From assembly GCF_002079055.1 (NCBI RefSeq), contig NC_047494.1:248001-312000 (forward strand): a stretch of 64,000 bases of DNA, written 5' to 3'. Numbering within the stretch: the stretch's first letter is position 1; every line of letters starts with the position of its first letter. Both the position numbers and the translations under genes were made by a program. Origin of the DNA: Saccharomyces paradoxus. Taxonomy: Eukaryota; Ascomycota; Saccharomycetes; Saccharomycetales; Saccharomycetaceae. This document shows, one piece after another, positions 42,801 through 53,075 of the stretch. A model generated the notes under the pieces. It was given only the letters and a program-made list of their open reading frames with translations. It did no database searches and was not told where the DNA came from.

Positions 42801-45800
42801 TTTCAAGATCAACGGTATGGCAGAAGATGTACCACTCTCTGTAACGCCGGGAATTCAGTCTGCTTTGAATATATTAGAAAGCTACAAGAGTGATCTTCAC
42901 TACAAAAAAAGTGCTTACAAGTATCTAACCTATGTATTGCTGTTAATGACAAAGTCATCTGCAGAATTTCCCGAGAATTACACGGAACTATTGAAGACAG
43001 CAGTGAATTCTATAAAACTAGAGAAAATTGAACTAGAGAAAAACTTCGATTTGGAACCAACTGTAAATAAGAGAGATTATTCGAACCAAGAGAATTTGTT
43101 TTTGAGATTATTGGAAAGTGTTTTCTACGCAACTTCGATAAAGGAACTAAAAGATGAAGCAATAGCTCTATTGAATAACCTGTTGGATCATTTCTGCTTA
43201 TTACAAGTTAACACCACATTGCTTAATAAGAGAAACTATAATGGAACATTCAATATTGATTTGAAGAACCCTGACTTCATGTTGGACAGCTCCTTAATTT
43301 TAGATGCCATTCCCTTTGCCCTTTCGTACTATATCCCAGAAGTTCGCGAGGTAGGTGTTTTGGCATACAAAAGAATATATGAAAAGAGTTGTCTGATATA
43401 TGGGGAGGAACTAGCTTTAAGTCATTCGTTCATACCTGAATTGGCTAAACAATTCATCCATTTATGTTATGATGAAACATATTATAACAAAAGAGGTGGT
43501 GTCTTGGGTATACAGGTTTTGATCGATAACGTTAAATCTTCCTCAGTTTTCCTTAAAAAATACCAGTATAACTTAGCAAATGGGCTCTTATTTGTGTTGA
43601 AAGACACTCAAAGCGAGGCTCCTTCTGCTATAACAGATAACGCTGAGAAATTACTAATTGATCTATTAAGTATTACGTTCGCAGATGTAAAAGAAGAAGA
43701 TTTGGGTAACAAAATCTTGGAGAACACATTAACGGATATAGTGTGCGAGTTAAGTAATGCAAATCCCAAGGTAAGAAAAGCCTGCCAGAAGTCTCTGCAT
43801 ACAATTTCAAACCTCACTGAAATTCCTGTAGTAAAATTGATGGATCATTCCAAACAATTTCTTTTATCACCAATATTCGCAAAACCTTTAAGGGCATTGC
43901 CATTCACTATGCAAATCGGTAATGTCGATGCTATCACGTTCTGTTTAAGTCTACCAAACACTTTTCTAACATTTAATGAAGAACTGTTTAGGTTACTACA
44001 AGAATCTATTGTTTTGGCGGATGCAGAAGATGAATCGCTATCCACCAATATACAAAAGACAACTGAGTACAGTACATCTGAGCAACTAGTACAATTAAGA
44101 ATATCTTGCATAAAATTGCTTGCCATTGCTCTCAAAAATGAAGAGTTTGCCACGGCCCAACAAGGAAACATCAGAATCCGTATTCTAGCCGTCTTCTTCA
44201 AAACAATGCTGAAAACTTCGCCAGAAATTATTAATACTACGTATGAAGCTCTGAAGGACTCCTTAGCGGAAAACTCTAAATTGCCAAAAGAGTTACTTCA
44301 AAACGGACTAAAACCACTTTTAATGAATTTATCTGATCACCAGAAGCTAACGGTTCCTGGTCTAGATGCTTTATCAAAGCTTCTCGAGCTATTGATTGCC
44401 TACTTCAAAGTCGAAATCGGAAGAAAGTTGTTAGATCACCTCACCGCATGGTGCCGTGTTGAAGTTCTTGACACGTTATTTGGCCAAGATTTAGCGGAGC
44501 AGATGCCTACTAAAATAATAGTAAGCATTATTAATATATTCCATCTCCTGCCGCCACAAGCTGATATGTTTTTGAATGATTTATTGCTTAAAGTTATGCT
44601 TCTAGAGAGAAAATTACGTCTTCAATTGGATTCTCCCTTTCGTACACCGCTAGCCAGGTACCTGAACCGTTTTCACAATCCTGTAACAGAATACTTCAAG
44701 AAAAATATGACATTAAGGCAGTTAGTGCTTTTCATGTGCAATATTGTTCAAAGACCTGAGGCAAAGGATCTGGCTGAAGATTTTGAGAGAGAACTTGATA
44801 ATTTCTATGACTTTTACATTTCTAGTATACCAAAAAATCAAGTGCGTGTTGTTAGTTTTTTCACTAATATGGTCGATCTCTTTAGTACAATGGTGATCAC
44901 GAATGGGGACGGGTGGCTGAAGAAAAAAGGAGATATGATTTTGAAACTGAAAAATATGCTGAACTTAACTTTAAAAACAATAAAGGAAAACTCGTTTTAT
45001 ATCGACCATCTGCAACTAAACCAAAGTATTGAGAAGTTTCAGGCTCTTTATCTTCGGTTCACTGAATTATCCGAACAGGATCAAAATCTTCTGCTCCTGG
45101 ATTTCATTGATTTTTCTTTCTCAAATGGTATCAAAGCCTCGTATTCCCTCAAGAAATTCATCTTCCATAATATAATAGCAAATTCAAGTAAAGAGGAGCA
45201 AAATAACTTCATCAATGATGCGACACTTTTCGCTACATCGGACAAGTGTTTGGATGCTAGAATATTTGTTTTAAGAAATGTTATAAATTCAACTTTAACT
45301 TATAAAGTGGCAACATCTGGATCTTTGAAAAACTTTCTTGTGGATGGCAAAAAGCCCAAATGGTTAGAATTACTTCACAATAAGATCTGGAAGAATTCGA
45401 ATGCAATTTTAGCATATGAAGTTGTAGATCACCATGATCTATTCCGTTTTGAACTCTTGCAATTGTCAGCAATTTTTATTAAAGCAGACCCAGAGATTAT
45501 AGCCGAGATAAAAAAAGATATAATAAAATTCTGCTGGAACTTCATAAAGCTCGAAGATACCCTAATCAAACAGTCTGCGTACCTGGTAACATCATATTTC
45601 ATATCCAAGTTCGACTTTCCTATCAAAGTTGTCACCCAAGTTTTTGTTGCCCTATTACGTTCTTCGCATGTTGAAGCTAGATACTTAGTTAAGCAATCGT
45701 TGGACGTTCTCACACCTGTCCTCCATGAACGTATGAATGCAGCTGGGACTCCCGATACCTGGATTAATTGGGTTAAAAGGGTCATGGTAGAAAACTCCTC

Positions 45801-48800
45801 TAGCCAAAACAATATTTTGTATCAGTTTTTGATAAACCATCCTGATTTATTTTTCAATTCAAGGGATTTGTTCATATCAAATATTATTCATCATATGAAT
45901 AAGATAACGTTCATGTCGAATTCGAACTCTGACAGCCATATCTTAGCCATTGATCTGGCTTCATTAATTCTTTATTGGGAGAACAAATCTCTAGAAATTA
46001 CAAATGGAAATAACACCAAGACCGATGCCGAGGGCGATATTGTCATGTCGGATTCTAAGAGTGAAATTAATCCAATGGAAGTTGACACAACCGCAATAAT
46101 TGTAGATACAAATAACAACTCACCTATATCTCTACACTTACGCGAGGCTTGTACAGCGTTTTTGATAAGATATGTGTGTGCAAGCAATCACCGTGCCATA
46201 GAAACAGAATTGGGTTTGAGAGCTATTAATATTTTGTCAGAGTTAATCTCAGATAAGCACTGGACAAACGTCAATGTTAAGCTAGTTTATTTTGAAAAGT
46301 TTTTGATATTCCAAGATCTTGATTCTGAAAATATCCTTTACTACTGCATGAATGCGTTAGATGTTCTTTATGTATTCTTCAAAAATAAGACAAATGAATG
46401 GATAATGGAAAATTTGCCTACCATTCAAAATCTTCTGGAAAAATGTATCAAATCCGATCATCACGATGTACAGGAAGCCCTGCAAAAGGTGTTGCAAGTA
46501 ATAATGAAGGCAATAAAGGCTCAAGGCATATCAGTGGCGATTGAAGAAGAAAGCCCCGGCAAAACATTCATCCAAATGTTAACCTCCGTCATTACTCAAG
46601 ATCTTCAAGAAACCTCATCTGTTACAGCTGGTGTAACTCTTGCATGGGTACTCTTCATGAACTTCCCAGATAACATCGTGCCATTATTAACGCCTTTGAT
46701 GAAGACATTCAGCAAATTGTGCAAGGATCACTTGAGCATATCACAACCGAAGGATGCAATGGCTTTGGAAGAGGCAAGAATTACCACCAAACTTTTGGAG
46801 AAAGTTTTGTACATATTGTCTTTAAAAGTCTCACTATTAGGCGACTCACGCCGCCCTTTTCTCTCCACTGTGGCACTTCTGATTGATCACTCCATGGATC
46901 AGAATTTCTTGAGGAAGATTGTTAATATGTCCAGAAGCTGGATATTCAACACTGAAATATTTCCAACTGTTAAAGAAAAAGCAGCTATATTAACAAAGAT
47001 GCTGGCTTTTGAAATTAGAGGAGAGCCTTCTTTATCAAAACTATTTTACGAAATAGTTTTGAAGCTATTTGATCAAGAACATTTTAATAATACAGAAATT
47101 ACCGTGAGAATGGAACAACCTTTTCTCGTAGGAACGCGTGTTGAAGATATCGGCATCAGGAAAAGATTCATGACAATTTTGGATAACAGTTTGGAGAGAG
47201 ATATCAAAGAGAGATTATATTATGTTATTCGGGACCAAAACTGGGAATTCATTGCCGATTATCCGTGGCTAAATCAAGCTTTGCAATTACTATATGGTTC
47301 TTTCAATAGAGAGAAGGAATTATTCTTAAAAAACATTTACTGCTTATCTCCACCATCCATTTTACAAGAGTATCTTCCAGAAAATGTAGAAATGGTAACT
47401 GAAGTAAACGACCAGGGATTATCAGACTTTGTTAAAGGCCATATATCGTCTATGCAAGGTTTATGTCAAATAATTTCTTCCAATTTCATCGATTCTCTAA
47501 TTGAAATATTCTATCAAGATCCAAAAGCAATCCACAGAGCGTGGGTTACGTTATTCCCCCAGGTATATAAGAGTATTCCAAAGAATGAAAAATACGGATT
47601 CGTTCGATCCATCATTACATTACTTTCTAAACCTTATCATACCAGACAAATTTCCTCTAGGACGAATGTGATCAATATGTTATTAGACTCAATCAGTAAG
47701 ATTGAATCGTTAGAATTACCCCCCCATTTGGTTAAATATTTGGCGATATCTTACAACGCCTGGTATCAATCAATTAACATCTTGGAATCCATTCAAAGTA
47801 ACACTAGCATCGATAATACAAAAATTATCGAAACCAATGAAGATGCACTATTAGAACTATACGTCAATTTACAAGAAGAAGACATGTTTTATGGTCTATG
47901 GAGACGTAGAGCCAAATACACAGAGACAAACATTGGTTTATCATATGAGCAAATCGGGCTTTGGGACAAAGCTCAGCAGCTGTATGAAGTCGCGCAGGTC
48001 AAAGCTCGTAGTGGCGCCTTGCCCTACTCACAGTCTGAGTATGCACTATGGGAAGATAACTGGATACAATGTGCTGAGAAATTACAACATTGGGACGTAT
48101 TAACTGAATTAGCCAAACATGAAGGGTTTACAGACTTATTATTGGAATGTGGTTGGCGTGTTGCTGATTGGAACAGTGATCGTGATGCACTTGAGCAATC
48201 AGTAAAAAGCGTTATGGATGTCCCAACCCCACGAAGGCAAATGTTTAAGACGTTTTTGGCTCTTCAAAATTTTGCAGAAAGCAGAAAAGGCGACCAAGAA
48301 GTTAGAAAGTTATGTGATGAGGGAATACAGTTAAGCCTAATAAAGTGGGTATCTTTACCAGTCAGATATACCCCTGCTCATAAGTGGTTATTACATGGAT
48401 TTCAACAATACATGGAATTTTTGGAGGCAACACAGATATATGCTAACTTGCATACAACAACAGTACAGAATCTGGATTCCAAAGCTCAAGAAATTAAACG
48501 TATCTTACAAGCTTGGAGAGACCGTCTTCCAAACACATGGGATGATGTCAATATGTGGAATGACTTAGTAACATGGAGACAACATGCATTCCAGGTTATT
48601 AACAATGCATATCTTCCATTAATACCGGCCCTGCAACAATCGAACAGTAATAGCAATATTAACACTCATGCTTATAGAGGATATCACGAAATTGCTTGGG
48701 TAATCAACAGATTCGCACATGTTGCTAGGAAGCACAACATGCCTGATGTGTGTATTAGCCAACTGGCACGCATTTACACCTTACCGAATATTGAAATTCA

Positions 48801-51099
48801 GGAGGCTTTCTTAAAGCTGAGGGAACAAGCTAAATGTCATTACCAAAACATGAACGAATTAACAACGGGTTTGGACGTTATCAGTAATACTAATTTGGTT
48901 TACTTTGGTACCGTTCAGAAAGCTGAATTTTTCACGTTGAAGGGTATGTTTTTGTCTAAACTACGTGCATATGAAGAGGCAAATCAAGCTTTTGCAACGG
49001 CAGTTCAGATAGACTTGAACTTAGCTAAAGCGTGGGCTCAATGGGGTTTCTTTAATGACCGTCGTTTGTCTGAGGAGCCAAACAATATTAGTTTTGCCAG
49101 TAATGCAATAAGTTGCTATTTACAAGCCGCTGGCCTGTATAAGAACTCGAAGATTAGGGAATTATTGTGCAGAATTTTATGGCTCATCAGTATAGATGAT
49201 GCTTCAGGTATGCTCACAAATGCATTTGATTCCTTTAGAGGCGAAATACCCGTTTGGTACTGGATTACTTTTATTCCACAACTATTAACTTCTTTATCAC
49301 ATAAGGAAGCTAATATGGTTCGTCACATTTTAATCAGAATTGCTAAAAGTTATCCTCAAGCTCTACACTTCCAATTAAGAACAACAAAGGAAGATTTTGC
49401 GGTTATTCAAAGGCAGACGATGGCCGTTATGGGAGATAAACCAGATACAAACGACCGCAACGGGCGGCGCCAGCCTTGGGAGTATTTGCAGGAATTGAAC
49501 AATATTTTAAAAACTGCTTACCCATTGTTGGCCTTATCCTTAGAGTCGCTTGTTGCCCAAATAAACGACCGATTCAAATCAACTACTGACGAAGATCTTT
49601 TCAGGTTGATAAACGTCCTTCTGATTGATGGAACGCTGAATTACAATCGCTTACCATTTCCTAGGAAAAATCCAAAACTTCCTGAAAATACAGAAAAGAA
49701 TTTAGTGAAATTTTCCACAACTTTGTTGGCGCCCTATATAAGACCAAAATTCAATGCAGATTTCATTGACAATAAGCCAGATTACGAAACTTATATCAAG
49801 AGATTACGTTACTGGCGTAGGAGATTGGAAAACAAGCTTGATAGAGCATCAAAAAAAGAAAATTTGGAAGTACTATGTCCACATTTGAGCAACTTCCATC
49901 ACCAAAAGTTTGAGGACATAGAAATTCCTGGCCAGTATCTTCTGAACAAGGATAATAATGTTCACTTCATTAAAATTGCTAGATTTTTGCCCACGGTTGA
50001 TTTTGTTCGTGGAACGCATTCCTCATACAGGCGTTTAATGATTCGCGGCCATGACGGTAGTGTGCATTCATTTGCCGTTCAATATCCAGCTGTTCGCCAT
50101 TCAAGAAGAGAAGAAAGGATGTTTCAATTGTATAGATTATTCAATAAATCACTGTCTAAGAATGTGGAAACAAGACGTCGCAGTATACAATTCAATTTAC
50201 CAATTGCAATCCCACTATCTCCACAAGTCCGTATCATGAATGATAGTGTTTCTTTCACCACCCTTCATGAAATACACAATGAATTTTGTAAGAAGAAAGG
50301 TTTTGATCCGGACGATATCCAAGACTTCATGGCAGATAAACTAAATGCAGCACATGATGATGCTCTGCCTGCGCCAGATATGACCATATTAAAGGTTGAA
50401 ATTTTCAATTCAATTCAAACAGTGTTTGTACCATCTAATGTTTTGAAAGATCATTTTGCTTCGTTGTTTACCCAATTTGAAGATTTTTGGTTATTCCGTA
50501 AACAATTTGCGTCACAATACGGTTCATTTGTCTTCATGTCCTACATGATGATGATCAATAACCGTACTCCCCACAAAATCCATGTTGACAAAACATCTGG
50601 TAATGTATTTACTTTAGAGATGTTACCCTCAAGATTTCCATATGAAAGGGTGAAACCGTTGTTAAAGAATCATGACTTAAGTCTTCCACCGGATTCTCCG
50701 ATATTCCATAATAATGAACCAGTTCCATTCAGACTGACGCCTAATATTCAAACTTTGATAGGTGATTCCGCTTTAGAAGGTATATTTTCTGTGAACTTGT
50801 TTACCATATCCCGTGCACTAATTGAACCTGATAACGAATTAAACACATACTTAGCCCTGTTCATCCGCGACGAGATCATTTCATGGTTTAGTAATCTCCA
50901 TCGGCCAATTATTGAAAATCCACAGTTACGTGAGATGGTTCAAACCAACGTTGATCTAATTATTAGAAAGGTGGCACAATTGGGTCATTTGAACTCAACA
51001 CCAACAGTAACAACCCAGTTCATCCTAGACTGTATTGGCAGCGCTGTTAGCCCAAGAAACTTAGCTAGAACAGACGTAAACTTCATGCCATGGTTCTAG
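39865..51099 (+). CDS. TRA1: Tra1, SAGA and NuA4 activator-binding scaffold (pseudokinase)
   Basis: Shared subunit of the SAGA and NuA4 histone acetyltransferases that receives transcription activators; homologue of human TRRAP. ATG at 39865 (MSLTEQIEQFASRFRDDDAT) gives 3744 aa, the S. cerevisiae length, and the largest gene here (11.2 kb, no intron). About residues 1-2600 are HEAT repeats, with an acidic low-complexity insertion near 500-560. The FAT domain follows at about 2600-3200 (WRRRAKYTETNIGLSYEQIG), then a PI3-kinase-like domain at about 3400-3710 that lacks the catalytic HRD/DFG-type residues of active family members, and a FATC tail ending NLARTDVNFMPWF. YNG2, another NuA4 subunit, is in the same window. 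Confidence 0.98.
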   Translation: MSLTEQIEQFASRFRDDDATLQSRYSTLSELYDIMELLNSPEDYHFFLQAVIPLLLNQLKEVPISFDAHSPEQKLRNSMLDIFNRCLMNQTFQPYAMEVLEFLLSILPKENEENGILCMKVLTTLFKSFKSILQDKLDSFIRIIIQIYKNTPNLINQTFYEAGKEELGNLDSPKQSQADELLDELSKNDEDKDFPSKQSSVEPRFENSTSSNGLRSSMFSFKILSECPITMVTLYSSYKQLTSTSLPEFTPLIMNLLNIQIKQQQEAREQAESRGKHFTSISLEITNRPAYCDFILAQIKATSFLAYVFIRGYAPEFLQDYVNFVPDLIIRLLQDCPSELSSARKELLHATRHILSTNYKKLFLPKLDYLFDERILIGNGFTMHETLRPLAYSTVADFIHNIRSELQLSEIEKTIKIYTGYLLDESLALTVQIMSAKLLLNLVERILKLGKENPQEAPRAKKLLMIIIDSYMNRFKTLNRQYDTIMKHYGKYETHKKEKAEKLKNSIQNNDKESEEFMKKVLEPSDDGHLIPQPKKEDNNNSIDVEMTESTKEMKNDIGMFDIKNYAPILLLPTPTNDPIKDAFYLYRTLMSFLKTIIHDLKVFNPPPNEYTVANPKLWASVSRVFSYEEVIVFRDLFHECIIGLNFFKDHNEKLPPGLTKKHFDISMPSLPVSATKDARELMDYLAFMFMQMDNATFNEIIEQELPFVYERMLEDSGLLHVAQSFLTSEITSPNFAGILLRFLKGKLKDLGNVDFNTSNVLIRLFKLSFMSVNLFPNINEVVLLPHLNDLILNSLKYSTTAEEPLVYFYLIRTLFRSIGGGRFENLYRSIKPILQVLLQSLNQMILTARLPHERELYVELCITVPVRLSVLAPYLPYLMKPLVFALQQYPDLVSQGLRTLELCIDNLTAEYFDPIIEPVIDDVSKALFNLLQPQPFNHAISHNVVRILGKLGGRNRQFLKPPTDLAEKTELDIDVIADFKINGMAEDVPLSVTPGIQSALNILESYKSDLHYKKSAYKYLTYVLLLMTKSSAEFPENYTELLKTAVNSIKLEKIELEKNFDLEPTVNKRDYSNQENLFLRLLESVFYATSIKELKDEAIALLNNLLDHFCLLQVNTTLLNKRNYNGTFNIDLKNPDFMLDSSLILDAIPFALSYYIPEVREVGVLAYKRIYEKSCLIYGEELALSHSFIPELAKQFIHLCYDETYYNKRGGVLGIQVLIDNVKSSSVFLKKYQYNLANGLLFVLKDTQSEAPSAITDNAEKLLIDLLSITFADVKEEDLGNKILENTLTDIVCELSNANPKVRKACQKSLHTISNLTEIPVVKLMDHSKQFLLSPIFAKPLRALPFTMQIGNVDAITFCLSLPNTFLTFNEELFRLLQESIVLADAEDESLSTNIQKTTEYSTSEQLVQLRISCIKLLAIALKNEEFATAQQGNIRIRILAVFFKTMLKTSPEIINTTYEALKDSLAENSKLPKELLQNGLKPLLMNLSDHQKLTVPGLDALSKLLELLIAYFKVEIGRKLLDHLTAWCRVEVLDTLFGQDLAEQMPTKIIVSIINIFHLLPPQADMFLNDLLLKVMLLERKLRLQLDSPFRTPLARYLNRFHNPVTEYFKKNMTLRQLVLFMCNIVQRPEAKDLAEDFERELDNFYDFYISSIPKNQVRVVSFFTNMVDLFSTMVITNGDGWLKKKGDMILKLKNMLNLTLKTIKENSFYIDHLQLNQSIEKFQALYLRFTELSEQDQNLLLLDFIDFSFSNGIKASYSLKKFIFHNIIANSSKEEQNNFINDATLFATSDKCLDARIFVLRNVINSTLTYKVATSGSLKNFLVDGKKPKWLELLHNKIWKNSNAILAYEVVDHHDLFRFELLQLSAIFIKADPEIIAEIKKDIIKFCWNFIKLEDTLIKQSAYLVTSYFISKFDFPIKVVTQVFVALLRSSHVEARYLVKQSLDVLTPVLHERMNAAGTPDTWINWVKRVMVENSSSQNNILYQFLINHPDLFFNSRDLFISNIIHHMNKITFMSNSNSDSHILAIDLASLILYWENKSLEITNGNNTKTDAEGDIVMSDSKSEINPMEVDTTAIIVDTNNNSPISLHLREACTAFLIRYVCASNHRAIETELGLRAINILSELISDKHWTNVNVKLVYFEKFLIFQDLDSENILYYCMNALDVLYVFFKNKTNEWIMENLPTIQNLLEKCIKSDHHDVQEALQKVLQVIMKAIKAQGISVAIEEESPGKTFIQMLTSVITQDLQETSSVTAGVTLAWVLFMNFPDNIVPLLTPLMKTFSKLCKDHLSISQPKDAMALEEARITTKLLEKVLYILSLKVSLLGDSRRPFLSTVALLIDHSMDQNFLRKIVNMSRSWIFNTEIFPTVKEKAAILTKMLAFEIRGEPSLSKLFYEIVLKLFDQEHFNNTEITVRMEQPFLVGTRVEDIGIRKRFMTILDNSLERDIKERLYYVIRDQNWEFIADYPWLNQALQLLYGSFNREKELFLKNIYCLSPPSILQEYLPENVEMVTEVNDQGLSDFVKGHISSMQGLCQIISSNFIDSLIEIFYQDPKAIHRAWVTLFPQVYKSIPKNEKYGFVRSIITLLSKPYHTRQISSRTNVINMLLDSISKIESLELPPHLVKYLAISYNAWYQSINILESIQSNTSIDNTKIIETNEDALLELYVNLQEEDMFYGLWRRRAKYTETNIGLSYEQIGLWDKAQQLYEVAQVKARSGALPYSQSEYALWEDNWIQCAEKLQHWDVLTELAKHEGFTDLLLECGWRVADWNSDRDALEQSVKSVMDVPTPRRQMFKTFLALQNFAESRKGDQEVRKLCDEGIQLSLIKWVSLPVRYTPAHKWLLHGFQQYMEFLEATQIYANLHTTTVQNLDSKAQEIKRILQAWRDRLPNTWDDVNMWNDLVTWRQHAFQVINNAYLPLIPALQQSNSNSNINTHAYRGYHEIAWVINRFAHVARKHNMPDVCISQLARIYTLPNIEIQEAFLKLREQAKCHYQNMNELTTGLDVISNTNLVYFGTVQKAEFFTLKGMFLSKLRAYEEANQAFATAVQIDLNLAKAWAQWGFFNDRRLSEEPNNISFASNAISCYLQAAGLYKNSKIRELLCRILWLISIDDASGMLTNAFDSFRGEIPVWYWITFIPQLLTSLSHKEANMVRHILIRIAKSYPQALHFQLRTTKEDFAVIQRQTMAVMGDKPDTNDRNGRRQPWEYLQELNNILKTAYPLLALSLESLVAQINDRFKSTTDEDLFRLINVLLIDGTLNYNRLPFPRKNPKLPENTEKNLVKFSTTLLAPYIRPKFNADFIDNKPDYETYIKRLRYWRRRLENKLDRASKKENLEVLCPHLSNFHHQKFEDIEIPGQYLLNKDNNVHFIKIARFLPTVDFVRGTHSSYRRLMIRGHDGSVHSFAVQYPAVRHSRREERMFQLYRLFNKSLSKNVETRRRSIQFNLPIAIPLSPQVRIMNDSVSFTTLHEIHNEFCKKKGFDPDDIQDFMADKLNAAHDDALPAPDMTILKVEIFNSIQTVFVPSNVLKDHFASLFTQFEDFWLFRKQFASQYGSFVFMSYMMMINNRTPHKIHVDKTSGNVFTLEMLPSRFPYERVKPLLKNHDLSLPPDSPIFHNNEPVPFRLTPNIQTLIGDSALEGIFSVNLFTISRALIEPDNELNTYLALFIRDEIISWFSNLHRPIIENPQLREMVQTNVDLIIRKVAQLGHLNSTPTVTTQFILDCIGSAVSPRNLARTDVNFMPWF

Positions 51100-51225
51100 A
51101 GCTGATATATGAATTAATTTCTGATCTTTCCTGTGTATTTAATTAAGGTAGAGAAAACATCAAAAAAAAAAAATGTGTAATATATAAGTAATAAAAAGTT
51201 TTACTGTTTTATTAAAATTGTCCAG

Positions 51226-51783
51226 TCAAAATCCCAAAAAGTTGTACAATTTTTTTTCGAATTTGGATAGAGGGTTCGACGATATTTTAACACCATCTCG
51301 AATCCACACCCCATATGAACCCATTAGATTTGCCATCAAAATGTCAGTGAAAAGCCTATCTCCAACAACAGCAACCTCCTTAGGGTTTGTTATAGTTTTG
51401 TTTTTATAAAAATAATCCAAAATTTCGCTGTGACAACCTGGTTTCTTTGTAGAGTGTCTCAAAACGGGTATACCTGTCTTATCTTCCAAAAGTGTTGCTT
51501 GCACATAGTCTTTATCAGAAGTAGAACCGGCAGTATTGCTAACGATCAAGAGCGCTTTATTGGAGTATTTCGATTTTAAGGTTTCCCAGTGTTGCAAGTA
51601 ATCTGGCCATATATTGTCATCGTGAGGGAAGGCAATGCAATTGTCTTTATCCAAGACCACGGCCTTTATAGAATCGTGAATAGGTATAGGAAGATCGTTA
51701 AAAGTGGGGACAACTAGACTAGGCTTACACAATGATGGATTATAAAGCAACCGAAGCGTATTCAAGGTGCCACTGATATTCAT
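51226..51783 (-). CDS. GEP4: Gep4, mitochondrial phosphatidylglycerophosphate phosphatase
   Basis: Matrix-side inner-membrane phosphatase that converts PGP to phosphatidylglycerol in cardiolipin synthesis. The 185-aa product equals the S. cerevisiae length. HAD-family motif I DKDNC lies at 45-49 (D45 nucleophile, D47 acid/base), motif II around LLIVSNTAGS (Ser/Asn), and the C-terminal GDRLFTDILMAN block supplies the last acidic motif. It converges with TRA1 over only 126 bp. The promoter between GEP4 and BIG1 contains an AT dinucleotide repeat. Confidence 0.96.
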   Translation of the reverse strand: MNISGTLNTLRLLYNPSLCKPSLVVPTFNDLPIPIHDSIKAVVLDKDNCIAFPHDDNIWPDYLQHWETLKSKYSNKALLIVSNTAGSTSDKDYVQATLLEDKTGIPVLRHSTKKPGCHSEILDYFYKNKTITNPKEVAVVGDRLFTDILMANLMGSYGVWIRDGVKISSNPLSKFEKKLYNFLGF

Positions 51784-51834
51784 GACTAGGTGGAGAGAAA
51801 ATGTAAGTCAACTGCCACTTTTCAGTTTGCCTTC

Positions 51835-51864
51835 ATATATATACATATATATATATATATATAT
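51835..51864. repeat. (AT)n microsatellite in the GEP4 promoter
   Basis: Thirty bases of alternating A and T with one C interruption at 51844, placed 52-81 bp before the GEP4 start codon. It can act as a TATA-like element and is expected to vary in length between strains. Confidence 0.85.
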
Positions 51865-51998
51865 GCAGACTTATATCATACTTATATACGCTAGCATAAA
51901 TTCCTTGATGCGCATTGGTAAATTGTAGCATGGCGCGAAATTTCTAATGGATAATTTTGCCAAGAATCGATGCATATAACAAATTATGCTCAAGACAA

Positions 51999-53075
51999 TT
52001 ACTCGGATGAAGTTTTTTCGGTCTCTTGTCGTTCTTGCGACTGTTGTGGTGACGTCTGTCTCATGTTGTCATTGGCCTTCGTATCTACAATGGTTTTTTT
52101 TCTGAAAAAGAACTGAAAAAGAACGAACCCAACCAATGTTGTGAAAATCAGCTGTAATAAACCTCTATTGTCCTCAATCAATTCTGAGTCAAATATTGAG
52201 ACATATTCCGAAGGAGGCTCTGAAAACCGTGGAGCGTAGTCATTGAACGATAGACGGGGGACATCCAAAACTCTATCATTTTGTTCCACTTCCCCCACCC
52301 TGGATTTTATATCAAAGATATCTGGGAATATTTCGACAGGGATGATCGACTCGTGAGCCAGCGCAGTTCCTGGGTTCAACGAGGTGTAAATGACTTTTTG
52401 TTCTGGCGACGGAATCTGCGCCAGTATTGTCCTTAAATACTTGTCATAATGGCGAAATGCTTCTCTACGTCCATTTGTGTCTTCTGGTAACTTAGGGTAC
52501 TCTATTATAATCACTCTTCTTTCGCTATCAATAAAGGGCTGGAAATCTTCCGTATTGTTACCTCGCAACCTCAACACTTGGTCTACGTTACAATACTCCT
52601 TTACAAACTCTGCAAGGTTATGATATAGATCTTGGGGCAGCAAGTCTACCTTTTCGAATTTAATTGCTGTTGAACTCCGTCTTATATATCTCTGTAGCGA
52701 AACGAGCTCTGTTTCAAATTCCAAGAAGTCCAATTTCCTTAGTCCTGGTTGATTAATAAGCACATAAGTGTTGGCATTACATATACCTAAGAATTTCTCA
52801 GCCGCTTCAATAAAAGTGCTTCTTGGTAAAGTCACAGCCATATCATAATCTTCTTGATACTTTAAAATACCAGGAGTTCTATTCAGAAAATACAAACACG
52901 CGTTTAAGGTCTAGTTAGTAAGAAAATGAAAGTTACTAAAGAGGAACATCTCTTGCTTTACATACAGTTTGTAAGAGAATAATATCGCAGGAACATTAGT
53001 CTGGTTTCGCAACTCCTCTGAAGCACAAAAGCTTCCACACACCATAAGCAGCAGATATTTCAACACAATATGCAT
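51999..53075 (-). CDS. BIG1: Big1, ER membrane protein for beta-1,6-glucan synthesis, spliced
   Basis: ER membrane protein required for normal beta-1,6-glucan in the cell wall; related to V-ATPase accessory subunit Ac45. Two exons: 52966-53075 (ATG at 53075) and 51999-52878, joined in phase 2 to give 329 aa (335 in S. cerevisiae from memory). Exon 1 encodes the signal peptide (MHIVLKYLLLMVCGSFCASE) plus NQT, a potential glycosylation site. The lumenal domain follows, and a single membrane helix near the C-terminus (LLQLIFTTLVGFVLFQFFF) is followed by a basic cytosolic tail. Exon 2 begins TPGILKYQEDYDMAV. Divergent from KIC1. Confidence 0.93.
52879..52965 (-). other. BIG1 spliceosomal intron (87 nt)
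   Basis: The 5' splice site is GTATGT (complement of 52960-52965), the branch is TACTAAC (complement of 52914-52920), and the 3' site is AATAG ending at 52879. The joined codon CT|A is Leu, giving SYKL-TPGIL, which matches the family. The unspliced message meets an in-frame TAG directly after the branch sequence. Confidence 0.93.

Noticed and set aside
39865-51099. TRA1 as an active PI3-kinase-like kinase
   Set aside because: The C-terminal domain lacks the catalytic and metal-binding residues of active members; Tra1/TRRAP are established pseudokinases.
51999-52895. BIG1 as a single-exon gene of 298 codons
   Set aside because: The first codon is not ATG and no signal peptide is present; canonical splice signals connect it to a signal-peptide exon at 52966-53075.
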